From DATARH01 sp050181375 (GTDB lineage: Bacteria; Pseudomonadota; Alphaproteobacteria; ATCC43930; CGMCC-115725), in contig JBFXDF010000225.1 of NCBI GenBank assembly GCA_050181375.1, forward strand, positions 1 to 6,611: a DNA stretch of 6,611 nucleotides, read 5' to 3'. The notes below the pieces were generated by a model. It was given only the letters and a program-made list of their open reading frames with translations, made no database searches and was not told the origin of the DNA. Below, piece by piece: positions 1 to 5,530 of the stretch (its first letter is position 1; each line of letters begins with the position of its first letter). The translations under genes and the position numbers were made by a program.

Positions 1-176
1 TCGATGATCGCCTCGAACCGCTTCACCGGCCAGGCGGTGACGCGCGGCGCCGGCCCGGGAAGTGCCTCCGACGTAAAGGCGGCACAGGGCAGCGCCGGCT
101 CAGCCGCGACGATCCGGGTTTCGGCCAGCAGCGCCAGGGCGCAGCAGAGGACGACAGCAATGAGCCGGCTCGCCAT
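1..176 (-). CDS. N-terminal part of a predicted secreted protein of unknown family (cut by left edge)
   Basis: An ATG at 176 (minus strand) opens a frame of 58 codons that stays open to the window edge. The N-terminus looks like a Sec signal peptide: Met-Ala-Ser-Arg, then a hydrophobic stretch at about residues 5-18, then Val-Ala-Ala before Glu26, a good signal peptidase I site. The cysteines near the start do not fit a lipobox. The mature part begins with a Pro/Ala-rich segment and contains TAWPVKRFEAII at about residues 47-58. That segment could lead into an SGNH/GDSL-type hydrolase, but this is only a faint impression and no catalytic motif is inside the window. The start lies 7 bp after the stop of the MmgE/PrpD gene on the same strand, so the two are probably co-transcribed. 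No clear Shine-Dalgarno sequence precedes the ATG. The export prediction is fairly firm; the function is unknown. Confidence 0.6.
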   Translation of the reverse strand, partial: MASRLIAVVLCCALALLAETRIVAAEPALPCAAFTSEALPGPAPRVTAWPVKRFEAII

Positions 177-183
177 CTGCGGG

Positions 184-1572
184 TCAGCGAGCCGGAGATC
201 GTGCCATCGCCGCGAGGACATCGCGCAGGCTGCCGGCCTCGTCGAGCCGCGACAACGCGCGATGCAGTGGCTCGACTCGCTGCGGCGGCAGCGCGCGCCC
301 GGCGCAGTTGGCGAATTTCGCGTGCAGCGCCTCGTCGGGCAGCGGGTTGTCGTGGCCGCGCCCGAGCGCGCTGCCGATCCGCTTGGTGATTGTGCGCCCG
401 TCATCGAGCGTGATCCGAATTTCGGCGCCGAGCGGTTCGCCGCCGCCGGTGGCCGTTTCCGGAAACGGCGCGGCGTGGATGCGGCGCATCAGCGCCCGCG
501 CGGCGGGGTCGCGGAACGCCTCGCCCTCGAAATGCTCGAGCACGATCCGGCCTTCAATCAGGGCGCGCGCCAGGCAGTATTGCACGCTGAACTTCGCGTC
601 GAGACCCGATTGCGGATCGGGGCGGTCGGTATGCGCGAGGCGGCGCGGATGGGTCCACGAGTCGATGCGGGCCACTTTGTCGGGGACGATCTCGTGGTCT
701 GCGCGCAGGGCCAGCAACGCATCGATCGCCGGGTGCGTGCTGCCGCAGCACGGGTGCTGCTTGATGCCGAGACCGGGAGAGACGAGGTCGTAGGGCCGGC
801 CCCAATCGGCCAGGATCGCCTCCTCATCGAAGTTTCCGGGGCCGTTGAAGACGCGCAGAAAGCCTTGCTTGTGTTCGAGCGCGGCATCGTTGGCGGTGAA
901 CCCCTCCCGCGCGAGCATTGCCGCGAACAGGCCGTTGCGCGCCGTGTGCCCGACATGCAGCGGCTTGGTCATCGTGCCGAAATTGGCCTTGACGCCGGCG
1001 GCGAGCGAGGACGCGATCGCCAGCGCCTGCGCGGTCTTCGCGCGGTCCAGCCCCATCAGGTGGCAGCAGGCCGCCGCCGCGCCGAAGACGCCGAGCGTGG
1101 CGGTCGGGTGCCAGCCTTTTTCGTAATGATGCAGATTGACGCCGCGGCCGATGCGGGTCTCGGTCTCGAACCCGGCGACATAGGCGGCGATGGCGTCGCG
1201 GCCGGTGCAGTCGAGGATTTCGCCCAAGGCGAACAGCGCCGGCACGATCGGCGCCGACGGGTGGCCGCCCATCGAATTGCTGACATCGTCGAAATCGAGC
1301 GCGTGCGCCGCCGTCCCGTTGATCAGCGCGGCGTCGAGCGGGGCGGCGCGGCGATCGGTGCCGAAGATCAGGCACTCACCGCCATGGCTGTTGACGGCTC
1401 CCGTGCCCAGCACGCGCGCGACGATCTGCGTGCACGGTTCGGCGGCGCCGGCCAAGGTCACCCCGACCGTGTCGAGGATCGCCGCCTTCGCCCAATGCAC
1501 CGCCTCCGGCGGCAGATCGGTGTATGAGATGCGGCCGATCCGCTCGGCCATTCCCTCGATGATCGTCGTCAT
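184..1572 (-). CDS. MmgE/PrpD family protein (2-methylcitrate dehydratase-like)
   Basis: This encodes 462 residues, normal for the MmgE/PrpD family (about 450-480), which includes 2-methylcitrate dehydratase, cis-aconitate decarboxylase and iminodisuccinate epimerase; all are cytoplasmic. Family features are visible in order: the N-terminal helical segment ILDTVGVTLAGA (32-43), GTAAHALDFDDV (86-97), HPSAPIVPALFALGE (104-118), GWHPTATLGVFGAAAA (153-168), the phosphate/lid region NFGTMTKPLHVGHTARNG (197-214), KQHPCCGSTHPAIDA (271-285), DAKFSVQYCLARAL (325-338) and a C-terminal HDNPLPDEALHAKF (407-420). The ATG at 1572 is preferred because the conserved N-terminus starts within about ten residues of it; Met8 is an alternative. 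No prpB or prpC lies nearby, so a methylcitrate role cannot be assumed, and many members of unknown substrate exist. It is divergent from ffh and followed at 7 bp by the secreted-protein gene. The family call is firm; the substrate is unknown. Confidence 0.9.
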   Translation of the reverse strand: MTTIIEGMAERIGRISYTDLPPEAVHWAKAAILDTVGVTLAGAAEPCTQIVARVLGTGAVNSHGGECLIFGTDRRAAPLDAALINGTAAHALDFDDVSNSMGGHPSAPIVPALFALGEILDCTGRDAIAAYVAGFETETRIGRGVNLHHYEKGWHPTATLGVFGAAAACCHLMGLDRAKTAQALAIASSLAAGVKANFGTMTKPLHVGHTARNGLFAAMLAREGFTANDAALEHKQGFLRVFNGPGNFDEEAILADWGRPYDLVSPGLGIKQHPCCGSTHPAIDALLALRADHEIVPDKVARIDSWTHPRRLAHTDRPDPQSGLDAKFSVQYCLARALIEGRIVLEHFEGEAFRDPAARALMRRIHAAPFPETATGGGEPLGAEIRITLDDGRTITKRIGSALGRGHDNPLPDEALHAKFANCAGRALPPQRVEPLHRALSRLDEAGSLRDVLAAMARSPAR

Positions 1573-1605
1573 GGTCAGCTGTCCCGGAACGGCGGGTGCG
1601 CCGCG

Positions 1606-1635
1606 AATGCTTCACCCCGGCTGCGCCTGCGTCAA
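1606..1635 (-). promoter_or_regulatory. Possible promoter for the MmgE/PrpD gene
   Basis: Read on the minus strand, TTGACG lies at 1635-1630, and 17-18 bp later there is a weak -10-like AAGCAT or AGCATT near 1612-1606. The -35 box matches the vegetative sigma consensus well and the -10 box poorly. It is the mirror partner of the ffh -35 box on the other strand. Low confidence, from pattern only. Confidence 0.2.
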
Positions 1636-1656
1636 TGCCCGAGGCGCGATTGACGC
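1629..1656. repeat. Inverted repeat carrying two divergent TTGACG boxes
   Basis: The 8-bp arms GCGTCAAT (1629-1636) and ATTGACGC (1649-1656) are perfect inverted copies separated by 12 bp. Each arm contains a -35-like TTGACG pointing outward, one toward the MmgE/PrpD gene and one toward ffh. It could be simply a back-to-back promoter pair, or the binding site of a dimeric regulator controlling both directions. Confidence 0.45.
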
Positions 1657-1678
1657 GCCGGCCTGCCTTCTGTAGCGT
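1650..1678 (+). promoter_or_regulatory. Probable sigma-70-type promoter for ffh
   Basis: TTGACG at 1650-1655 is followed after exactly 17 bp by TAGCGT at 1673-1678. This fits alphaproteobacterial vegetative promoters, where the -35 box is well conserved and the -10 box is loose but keeps T1, A2 and T6. It predicts a transcript starting near 1685 with a leader of about 110 nt before the ffh ATG at 1795. A perfect TATAAT occurs later (1719-1724) but has no -35 partner at the right distance. Moderate confidence, from pattern only. Confidence 0.4.
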
Positions 1679-1729
1679 CCGCCCGCCGCGCCGATGGCGG
1701 CGCGGGTTTCGCCTTCCATATAATGGGAG

Positions 1730-1767
1730 GGCCGGCTGGTCCGCGAGTTTCGCGCGCCGGCCGTTTT
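1730..1767 (+). promoter_or_regulatory. Strong hairpin in the ffh leader, followed by TTTT
   Basis: GGCCGGC (1730-1736) pairs with GCCGGCC (1756-1762), and an inner stem CGCGA (1742-1746) pairs with TCGCG (1750-1754). A short run GTTTT (1763-1767) follows. It lies about 30 bp before the ffh start. It resembles an intrinsic terminator or attenuator with a weak U tract, but could be only a leader structure in GC-rich DNA. Confidence 0.35.
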
Positions 1768-1794
1768 GCCATTTCGAGGTCGGGTTCGCCAGCC

Positions 1795-3183
1795 ATGTTC
1801 GACGCCCTCAGCGACCGTCTGAACGATGTCTTCGACCGGCTGCGCCGGCAGGGTGCGCTGAGCGAGGACGATGTCGCGACGGCGATGCGCGAAATCCGGG
1901 TCGCCCTGCTCGAGGCCGATGTCGCGCTGCCGGTGGTGCGCGACTTTGTCAACAGCGTGCGCGAGAAGGCGATCGGCCAGGAGGTGGTGCGCTCGGTGAC
2001 GCCGGGGCAGATGGTCGTCAAGATCGTGCACGATCATCTCGTCGAGGTGCTGGGGGGCGGCGAGGAGCGCCGGAGGGGTGCCAGTGGAGATGGGGGCATC
2101 GACCTCAACGCGACGCCGCCGGTCGGCATCATGCTGGTCGGGCTGCAGGGTTCGGGCAAGACGACGACCTGCGCCAAGATCGCGCTCAGGCTCAAGAACC
2201 GTGAGCGCAAGAAGGTGCTGATGGCCTCGCTCGACGTGCAGCGCCCGGCGGCGCAGGAGCAGTTGGCGCAACTCGGCCGCCAGATCGGCGTCGCGACCCT
2301 GCCGATCGTGCCGGGGCAGCGCCCGGTCGAGATCACGAGGCGGGCGCTCGATGTCGGGCGGCGCGAGGGGTACGACGTGGTGATGCTCGACACCGCCGGA
2401 CGGCTGCACGTCAACGAGGAGCTGATGCTCGAAGTCGCGGCGGTCCGCGAGGCGGCAACGCCGCATCAGACGCTGCTCGTCGCCGACGCGATGACCGGCC
2501 AGGACGCGGTCAATGTCGCCAAGGCGTTCGGCGAGCGCGCCGGCGTCACCGGCATCGTCTTGACCCGGGTCGATGGCGACTCGCGCGGCGGCGCCGCGCT
2601 GTCGATGCGCGCGATCACCGGCAAGCCGATCGTGCTGATCGGCACCGGCGAGAAGATCGACGCGCTCGAACCGTTTCATCCCGACCGCATCGCCGGCCGC
2701 ATCCTCGGCATGGGGGACGTGGTCAGCCTTGTCGAACGCGCCTCGGAGACCGCCGACGAGGAAGAGGCCGAGAAGCTCGCCCGCAAGATGGAGAAGGGCA
2801 GTTTCGATCTCGACGACCTTGCGGCGCAGTTCCGCCAGATCCGCCGCATGGGCGGGATGAGCGGGATGCTCGGCATGCTGCCGGGGGTCGGCAAGATCAA
2901 GAAGCAGATGGCGGACGCCAATATCGACGAGAGCATCATCAAGCGCCAGGAGGCGATCATCGGCTCGATGACGAGGGCCGAACGGCGCAACCCGAAGCTG
3001 TTGAACGGTTCGCGCCGGCGCCGCATCGCTGGCGGCTCGGGCACTTCGGTGCAGGACGTCAACCGGCTCCTGAAGCAGTATCAGGACATGGCCGGGATGA
3101 TGAAGAAGATGAAAAAGCTCGGGCAGAAGGGCCTGATGCGGCACGGGCTGTCGGCGATATTGCCGCAAGGTTTGCGGCATTAG
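1795..3183 (+). CDS. ffh: Signal recognition particle protein Ffh (SRP54 GTPase)
   Basis: Ffh binds SRP RNA and the signal sequences of nascent membrane and exported proteins, then delivers the ribosome to FtsY through a paired GTPase cycle. The protein has 462 residues, about the usual 450-500. The N domain helices cover residues 1-95, including the conserved ALLEADVAL (37-45). The G domain shows the P-loop GLQGSGKTT (116-124), the G3 motif DTAGR (199-203), and G4 TRVD followed by GDSRGGAALS (257-270), with Arg where many homologues have Lys. The Met-rich M domain follows from about 330, with a finger-loop region rich in Met/Gly (351-366) and the RNA-binding SRRRRIAGGSG (406-416). The ATG at 1795 starts the canonical MFDALSDRL; the frame is open 24 codons further upstream, but that part looks unlike Ffh and overlaps the leader hairpin. 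There is no good Shine-Dalgarno sequence; GAGGT at 1776 is rather far away. The extreme C-terminus (about LPQGLRH) is encoded by a small palindrome. Identification is certain. Confidence 0.98.
   Translation: MFDALSDRLNDVFDRLRRQGALSEDDVATAMREIRVALLEADVALPVVRDFVNSVREKAIGQEVVRSVTPGQMVVKIVHDHLVEVLGGGEERRRGASGDGGIDLNATPPVGIMLVGLQGSGKTTTCAKIALRLKNRERKKVLMASLDVQRPAAQEQLAQLGRQIGVATLPIVPGQRPVEITRRALDVGRREGYDVVMLDTAGRLHVNEELMLEVAAVREAATPHQTLLVADAMTGQDAVNVAKAFGERAGVTGIVLTRVDGDSRGGAALSMRAITGKPIVLIGTGEKIDALEPFHPDRIAGRILGMGDVVSLVERASETADEEEAEKLARKMEKGSFDLDDLAAQFRQIRRMGGMSGMLGMLPGVGKIKKQMADANIDESIIKRQEAIIGSMTRAERRNPKLLNGSRRRRIAGGSGTSVQDVNRLLKQYQDMAGMMKKMKKLGQKGLMRHGLSAILPQGLRH
3161..3179 (+). repeat. Palindrome overlapping the end of ffh
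   Basis: TGCCGCAA (3161-3168) and TTGCGGCA (3172-3179) form a perfect 8-bp stem with a 3-nt loop, directly before the TAG stop of ffh. No T run follows, so it is not a standard intrinsic terminator. It may slow RNA decay or be the trace of a palindromic repeat that altered the gene end. Confidence 0.45.
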
Positions 3184-3215
3184 GCGATGTCCACGTCAGA
3201 GGCGACGAGCCTCGC

Positions 3216-3294
3216 AGGATGGGCTGAGCGTATGCGAAGCCCATCACCTTGCCGTTGCCCGACAGCATGGGCTTCGCGCTGCTCAGCCCATCCT
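3216..3294. repeat. Paired REP-like element (two inverted palindromic units) between ffh and rpsP
   Basis: Two copies of one palindromic unit face each other. The left copy has AGGATGGGCTGAGC (3216-3229), then GCGAAGCCCAT (3234-3244). The right copy is ATGGGCTTCGC (3267-3277), then GCTCAGCCCATCCT (3281-3294). These arms are exact reverse complements apart from the 3-4 nt spacers between sub-arms, and a 22-nt loop separates them. Each copy is also self-complementary (ATGGGCT...AGCCCAT). This is the layout of a bacterial interspersed mosaic element built from REP units. A transcript through it would fold into a stem of about 25 bp shortly before the rpsP ribosome binding site, so it could lower read-through or change RNA stability between ffh and rpsP. 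Confidence 0.8.
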
Positions 3295-3323
3295 ACGGCT
3301 CCATTTTGGTCGAGAGGTAACCG

Positions 3324-3683
3324 ATGTCCCTGAAAATCCGGCTGGCGCGCGGCGGCGCCAAGAAGCGGCCGTTTTATGCGATCGTTGTCGCCGACTCGCG
3401 CAGCCCGCGCGACGGGCGGTTTATCGAGAAGCTCGGCACCTACAACCCGATGCTCGAGCGCGACCACGCCGAGCGCGTGACCCTCAAGGAAGAGCGCATC
3501 CGCCACTGGCTCGGGGTCGGGGCGCAGCCGACCGAGCGGGTCGCAAAATTCCTCGGCGACGCCGGGGTCATCGATAAACCGGCGATCCGCCAGACGCCGA
3601 TCAAATCGGCCCCGAAGGCCAAGGCGCAGGAGCGCGCCAAGGAAGCCGCCGAGGCGGCTTCCGCCGCGTCTGGCGGCGCGTAA
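3324..3683 (+). CDS. rpsP: 30S ribosomal protein S16
   Basis: S16 is a small protein that binds 16S rRNA and helps 30S assembly. The 119-residue product begins with the family signature MSLKIRLARGGAKKRPFYAI (1-20), then VVADSRSPRDGRFIEKLGTYNP (21-42) and the ERIRHWLGVGAQPTERVAKFL segment (57-77). It is longer than the E. coli protein (about 82 residues) because of a C-terminal tail from about residue 90, rich in Ala, Lys and Glu; such tails are common in alphaproteobacteria. A clear Shine-Dalgarno sequence GAGAGG (3312-3317) lies 6 nt before the ATG and fixes the start. It is 140 bp downstream of ffh, with the paired REP element in the gap, and 27 bp upstream of rimM, so it probably leads the rpsP-rimM-trmD-rplS operon. 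No internal promoter was recognised in the gap. Identification is certain. Confidence 0.97.
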   Translation: MSLKIRLARGGAKKRPFYAIVVADSRSPRDGRFIEKLGTYNPMLERDHAERVTLKEERIRHWLGVGAQPTERVAKFLGDAGVIDKPAIRQTPIKSAPKAKAQERAKEAAEAASAASGGA

Positions 3684-3710
3684 TCGGCCAATCGCGGCCG
3701 GCACGCCACG

Positions 3711-4379
3711 ATGAGCGGCCCCGAGAAGCGTGTCTGCGTCGGCGTTGTCACGGGTGCGCACGGGGTGCGCGGCGCGGTGCGGGTCAAGAGCTTCACGGCC
3801 GTGCCCGAGGACGTCGCCGGTTACGGTCCGCTCGAAGACGAGCGCGGCGAGCGGCGCTTCGCGCTGCGCCTTATTAGTAATGCCAAGGGGGGCAATGCCA
3901 AGGGGGTGCTGATCGCCGCGATTGGCGGGATCGACGACCGCGACCGCGCCGAGGCGCTACGCGGGCTGCGCCTCTATCTGCCGCGCTCGGCGCTGCCGCC
4001 GCCGGAGGAGGATGAATACTACCACGCCGATCTGATCGGGCTCACCGCGGCGCTCCCCGACGGCGCTGTGCTCGGCACGGTGCGAGCAGTCCACGATTTC
4101 GGGGCGGGCGACACGCTGGAAATCGAACGCGCGAGCGGGCCGCCGCTGATGGTGCCGTTCACGCGGGCGGTCGTGCCGGTGGTCGATCTCGATGCCGGCC
4201 GGCTCGTTATCGACCCGCCGCCGGGATTGCTCGATCCGCCTTCCAAGAACCCTCTCCCCCGACAGGAGGGAGAGGGAAGGGTGAGAGGAGCGGCGGGTCG
4301 GCGGGAACGTCGGGATGACCCCCTCACCCCGGCCCTCTCTCCCATTGGGGGAGAGGGGGAACAGGGGAAGACCGCATGA
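3711..4379 (+). CDS. rimM: Ribosome maturation factor RimM, with a repeat-derived C-terminal tail
   Basis: RimM binds S19 and the 30S head and assists 16S rRNA maturation. The N-terminal RimM domain has the signature GAHGVRGAVRVKSF (15-28) and ALRGLRLYLPRSALP (82-96). The C-terminal PRC-barrel part has EDEYYHADLIGL (100-111), LGTVRAVHDFGAGDTLEI (121-138) and FTRAVVPVVDLDAGRLVIDPPPGLL (150-174). The family normally ends just after this point. Here the frame continues for about 45 Arg/Gly/Pro-rich residues encoded by an inverted pair of GC-rich repeats, giving 222 residues instead of about 170-180. Residues 57-66 hold a doubled Asn-Ala-Lys-Gly from a 15-bp tandem duplication. The ATG at 3711 is the best start although no Shine-Dalgarno sequence is visible; translation may be coupled to rpsP, 27 bp upstream. 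The stop overlaps the trmD start (ATGA). Identification is firm; whether the tail matters to function is unknown. Confidence 0.95.
   Translation: MSGPEKRVCVGVVTGAHGVRGAVRVKSFTAVPEDVAGYGPLEDERGERRFALRLISNAKGGNAKGVLIAAIGGIDDRDRAEALRGLRLYLPRSALPPPEEDEYYHADLIGLTAALPDGAVLGTVRAVHDFGAGDTLEIERASGPPLMVPFTRAVVPVVDLDAGRLVIDPPPGLLDPPSKNPLPRQEGEGRVRGAAGRRERRDDPLTPALSPIGGEGEQGKTA
3879..3908 (+). repeat. 15-bp in-frame tandem duplication in rimM
   Basis: Two adjacent 15-bp units start AATGCCAAGGGGG, at 3879-3891 and 3894-3906; 13 of 15 positions agree. They encode Asn-Ala-Lys-Gly-Gly then Asn-Ala-Lys-Gly-Val. The unit is a multiple of three, so the frame is kept. The codons just before it (ATT AGT AAT) are unusually poor in GC for this gene. 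Confidence 0.75.
4250..4358. repeat. Paired GC-rich palindromic repeat at the rimM/trmD junction, translated in rimM
   Basis: The first unit has the hairpin CCCTCTCCC (4250-4258) with GGGAGAGGG (4268-4276), followed by GGGTGAGAGG. The second unit, in opposite orientation, has CCCCCTCACCCC (about 4319-4330) followed by the hairpin CCCTCTCTCCC (4333-4343) with GGGGGAGAGGG (4347-4357). The two units are reverse complements of each other with small differences, about 35 bp apart. Repeats with this CCCTCTCCC core are widespread in proteobacterial intergenic DNA. Here the pair has no stop in the rimM frame and lies between the conserved end of RimM and the trmD ribosome binding site. Confidence 0.75.
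4363..4370 (+). promoter_or_regulatory. Ribosome binding site of trmD, next to the repeat hairpin
   Basis: AGGGGAAG (4363-4370) sits 5 nt before the trmD ATG at 4376 and only about 5 nt after the second repeat hairpin. The strong site and the ATGA overlap support this start. A hairpin that close could affect ribosome access unless ribosomes translating rimM open it, which would link the two genes' translation. Confidence 0.6.
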
Positions 4380-5101
4380 CCTGGCGCGCCGCGGTCCTGA
4401 CGATCTTTCCGGAGATGCTGCCGGGACCGCTGGCTTATTCGCTCGCCGGCAAGGCGCTTCGGGCGGGCGTTTGGCGGCTGGAAACGGTGGACATCCGCGA
4501 TTTCGCGCGCGATAAACACCGCTCCGTCGACGACGCGCCGTTCGGCGGTGGTCCCGGCATGGTGATGCGCCCCGACGTGCTCGACGCGGCGATCGCGGGC
4601 GCCGGCGGGAGCGGGAAGCTGGTGCTGCTGTCGCCGCGCGGACGCCGGCTCGATCAGGAAACCGTGCGGGCGTTTGCCGCGGGTCCCGGGATCACGCTGG
4701 TATGCGGGCGCTTCGAGGGGATCGACGAGCGCGTCATCGAGGCGCGAACGATCGAGGAGATCAGCCTCGGCGATTTTGTGCTGTCGGGTGGCGAGCCGGC
4801 GGCGATTGCGCTGATCGACGCGTGCGTGCGGCTGCTGCCCGGGGTGGTCGGGGGCGCCGAGACATTGGACGAAGAGAGTTTTGCCGCGGGCCTGCTCGAA
4901 TATCCGCATTACACGCGACCGCAAGTATGGGAAGGGCGGGCGGTTCCGGAGGTGCTGGTGTCGGGCAATCACCGGCAGATCCGGGAATGGCGGCGGGCGC
5001 AGGCGGAGCGCGCGACCCGCGAGCGGCGCCCCGATCTGTGGCGGCGCTATCTGACGGCGGCAGCGACCGGCGAGACGAGACGAGAGGGTGAGAAGCCATG
5101 A
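4376..5101 (+). CDS. trmD: tRNA (guanine-37-N1)-methyltransferase TrmD
   Basis: TrmD is a dimeric SPOUT-fold enzyme that transfers a methyl group from S-adenosylmethionine to N1 of G37 in tRNAs for Leu, Pro and Arg, which prevents +1 frameshifting. The product has 241 residues, close to the usual 230-260. Visible motifs are the N-terminal VLTIFPEM (7-14), VDDAPFGGGPGMVM (51-64), LLSPRGRRL (84-92), the knot and cofactor region LVCGRFEGIDERV (108-120), ISLGDFVLSGGEPAA (129-143), LLPGVVG (153-159) and YPHYTRPQVWEG (176-187) with the following linker Asp/Glu region. The start is fixed by AGGGGAAG upstream and by overlap with the rimM stop. Its own stop overlaps the rplS start (ATGA). The order rimM-trmD-rplS is conserved across many bacteria. 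Identification is certain. Confidence 0.98.
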   Translation: MTWRAAVLTIFPEMLPGPLAYSLAGKALRAGVWRLETVDIRDFARDKHRSVDDAPFGGGPGMVMRPDVLDAAIAGAGGSGKLVLLSPRGRRLDQETVRAFAAGPGITLVCGRFEGIDERVIEARTIEEISLGDFVLSGGEPAAIALIDACVRLLPGVVGGAETLDEESFAAGLLEYPHYTRPQVWEGRAVPEVLVSGNHRQIREWRRAQAERATRERRPDLWRRYLTAAATGETRREGEKP

Positions 5102-5502
5102 ACCTGTTACAGCAGCTCGAAGCCGAGCAGGTCGCGAAGCTTGTCGCGGCGCGCGCGGTGCCGCCGTTTCAGCCCGGCGACACGGTGCGCGTCAGCCTGC
5201 GGGTCGCCGAGGGCGACCGTGAGCGCATCCAGGCCTTCGAGGGCGTCTGCATCGCCCGCAAGAACGCCGGGATCAATTCCAACTTCACGCTGCGCAAGAT
5301 TTCCTATGGCGAGGGCGTCGAGCGCGTGTTTCCGCTGCATTCGCCGCGCATCACCGCGATCGAGGTCGTGCGCCGCGGCGCCGTGCGGCGCGCCAAGCTG
5401 TATTATCTGCGGGGCCGCCGCGGCAAGTCGGCGCGCATCGCCGAGCGCGCGCGCGAGGACAACCGCCGCGAACGCACCGCCGCGGCCGAAGCCGAGGCGT
5501 GA
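5098..5502 (+). CDS. rplS: 50S ribosomal protein L19
   Basis: L19 sits at the 30S-50S interface and contributes to an intersubunit bridge. The 134-residue product shows the L19 core: PGDTVRVSLRVAEGDRERIQ (26-45), AFEGVCIARKNAGINSNFTL (46-65), RKISYGEGVERVFPLHSPRI (66-85) and VRRGAVRRAKLYYLRGRRGK (90-109) followed by SARI. It is longer than the E. coli protein (about 115 residues) through a tail from about residue 115 made mostly of Ala, Glu and Arg. The ATG overlaps the trmD stop, and GAGAGGG (5082-5088) lies 9 nt upstream, so translation is probably coupled to trmD. It is the last gene of the rpsP-type operon; no intrinsic terminator with a T run follows, only a repeat element. Identification is certain. 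Confidence 0.97.
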   Translation: MNLLQQLEAEQVAKLVAARAVPPFQPGDTVRVSLRVAEGDRERIQAFEGVCIARKNAGINSNFTLRKISYGEGVERVFPLHSPRITAIEVVRRGAVRRAKLYYLRGRRGKSARIAERAREDNRRERTAAAEAEA

Positions 5503-5530
5503 GGCGGAGGCGACATCAGGTTGTGGCCCC

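Noticed and set aside
4..1527. Long open frame on the plus strand opposite the MmgE/PrpD gene
   Set aside because: Its translation is Arg/Ala/Gly-rich with no recognisable motif, and the opposite strand carries a full conserved family protein. Long antisense frames are expected in GC-rich DNA.
1650..1724. TTGACG (1650) paired with TATAAT (1719) as one promoter
   Set aside because: The spacing is 63 bp, far from the 16-18 bp needed; TAGCGT at 1673 is the correctly spaced partner.
1573..1794. SRP RNA gene in the ffh upstream region
   Set aside because: The conserved SRP RNA tip (GGUCAGG...GGAAGCAGCC type) was looked for by eye on both strands and not found; the only structure is a short leader hairpin.
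1612..3180. Long open frame on the minus strand opposite ffh
   Set aside because: It mirrors the codon pattern of ffh, is His/Arg/Asp/Leu-rich without domain motifs, and runs through the ffh promoter region.
3216..3294. CRISPR-like repeats or a simple terminator
   Set aside because: There are only two units in inverted orientation, not a direct-repeat array, and no T run follows the stem; a REP pair fits better.
4019..4972. Minus-strand open frame spanning the rimM/trmD junction
   Set aside because: It crosses two conserved genes and the repeat pair, and its composition is that of a shadow frame.
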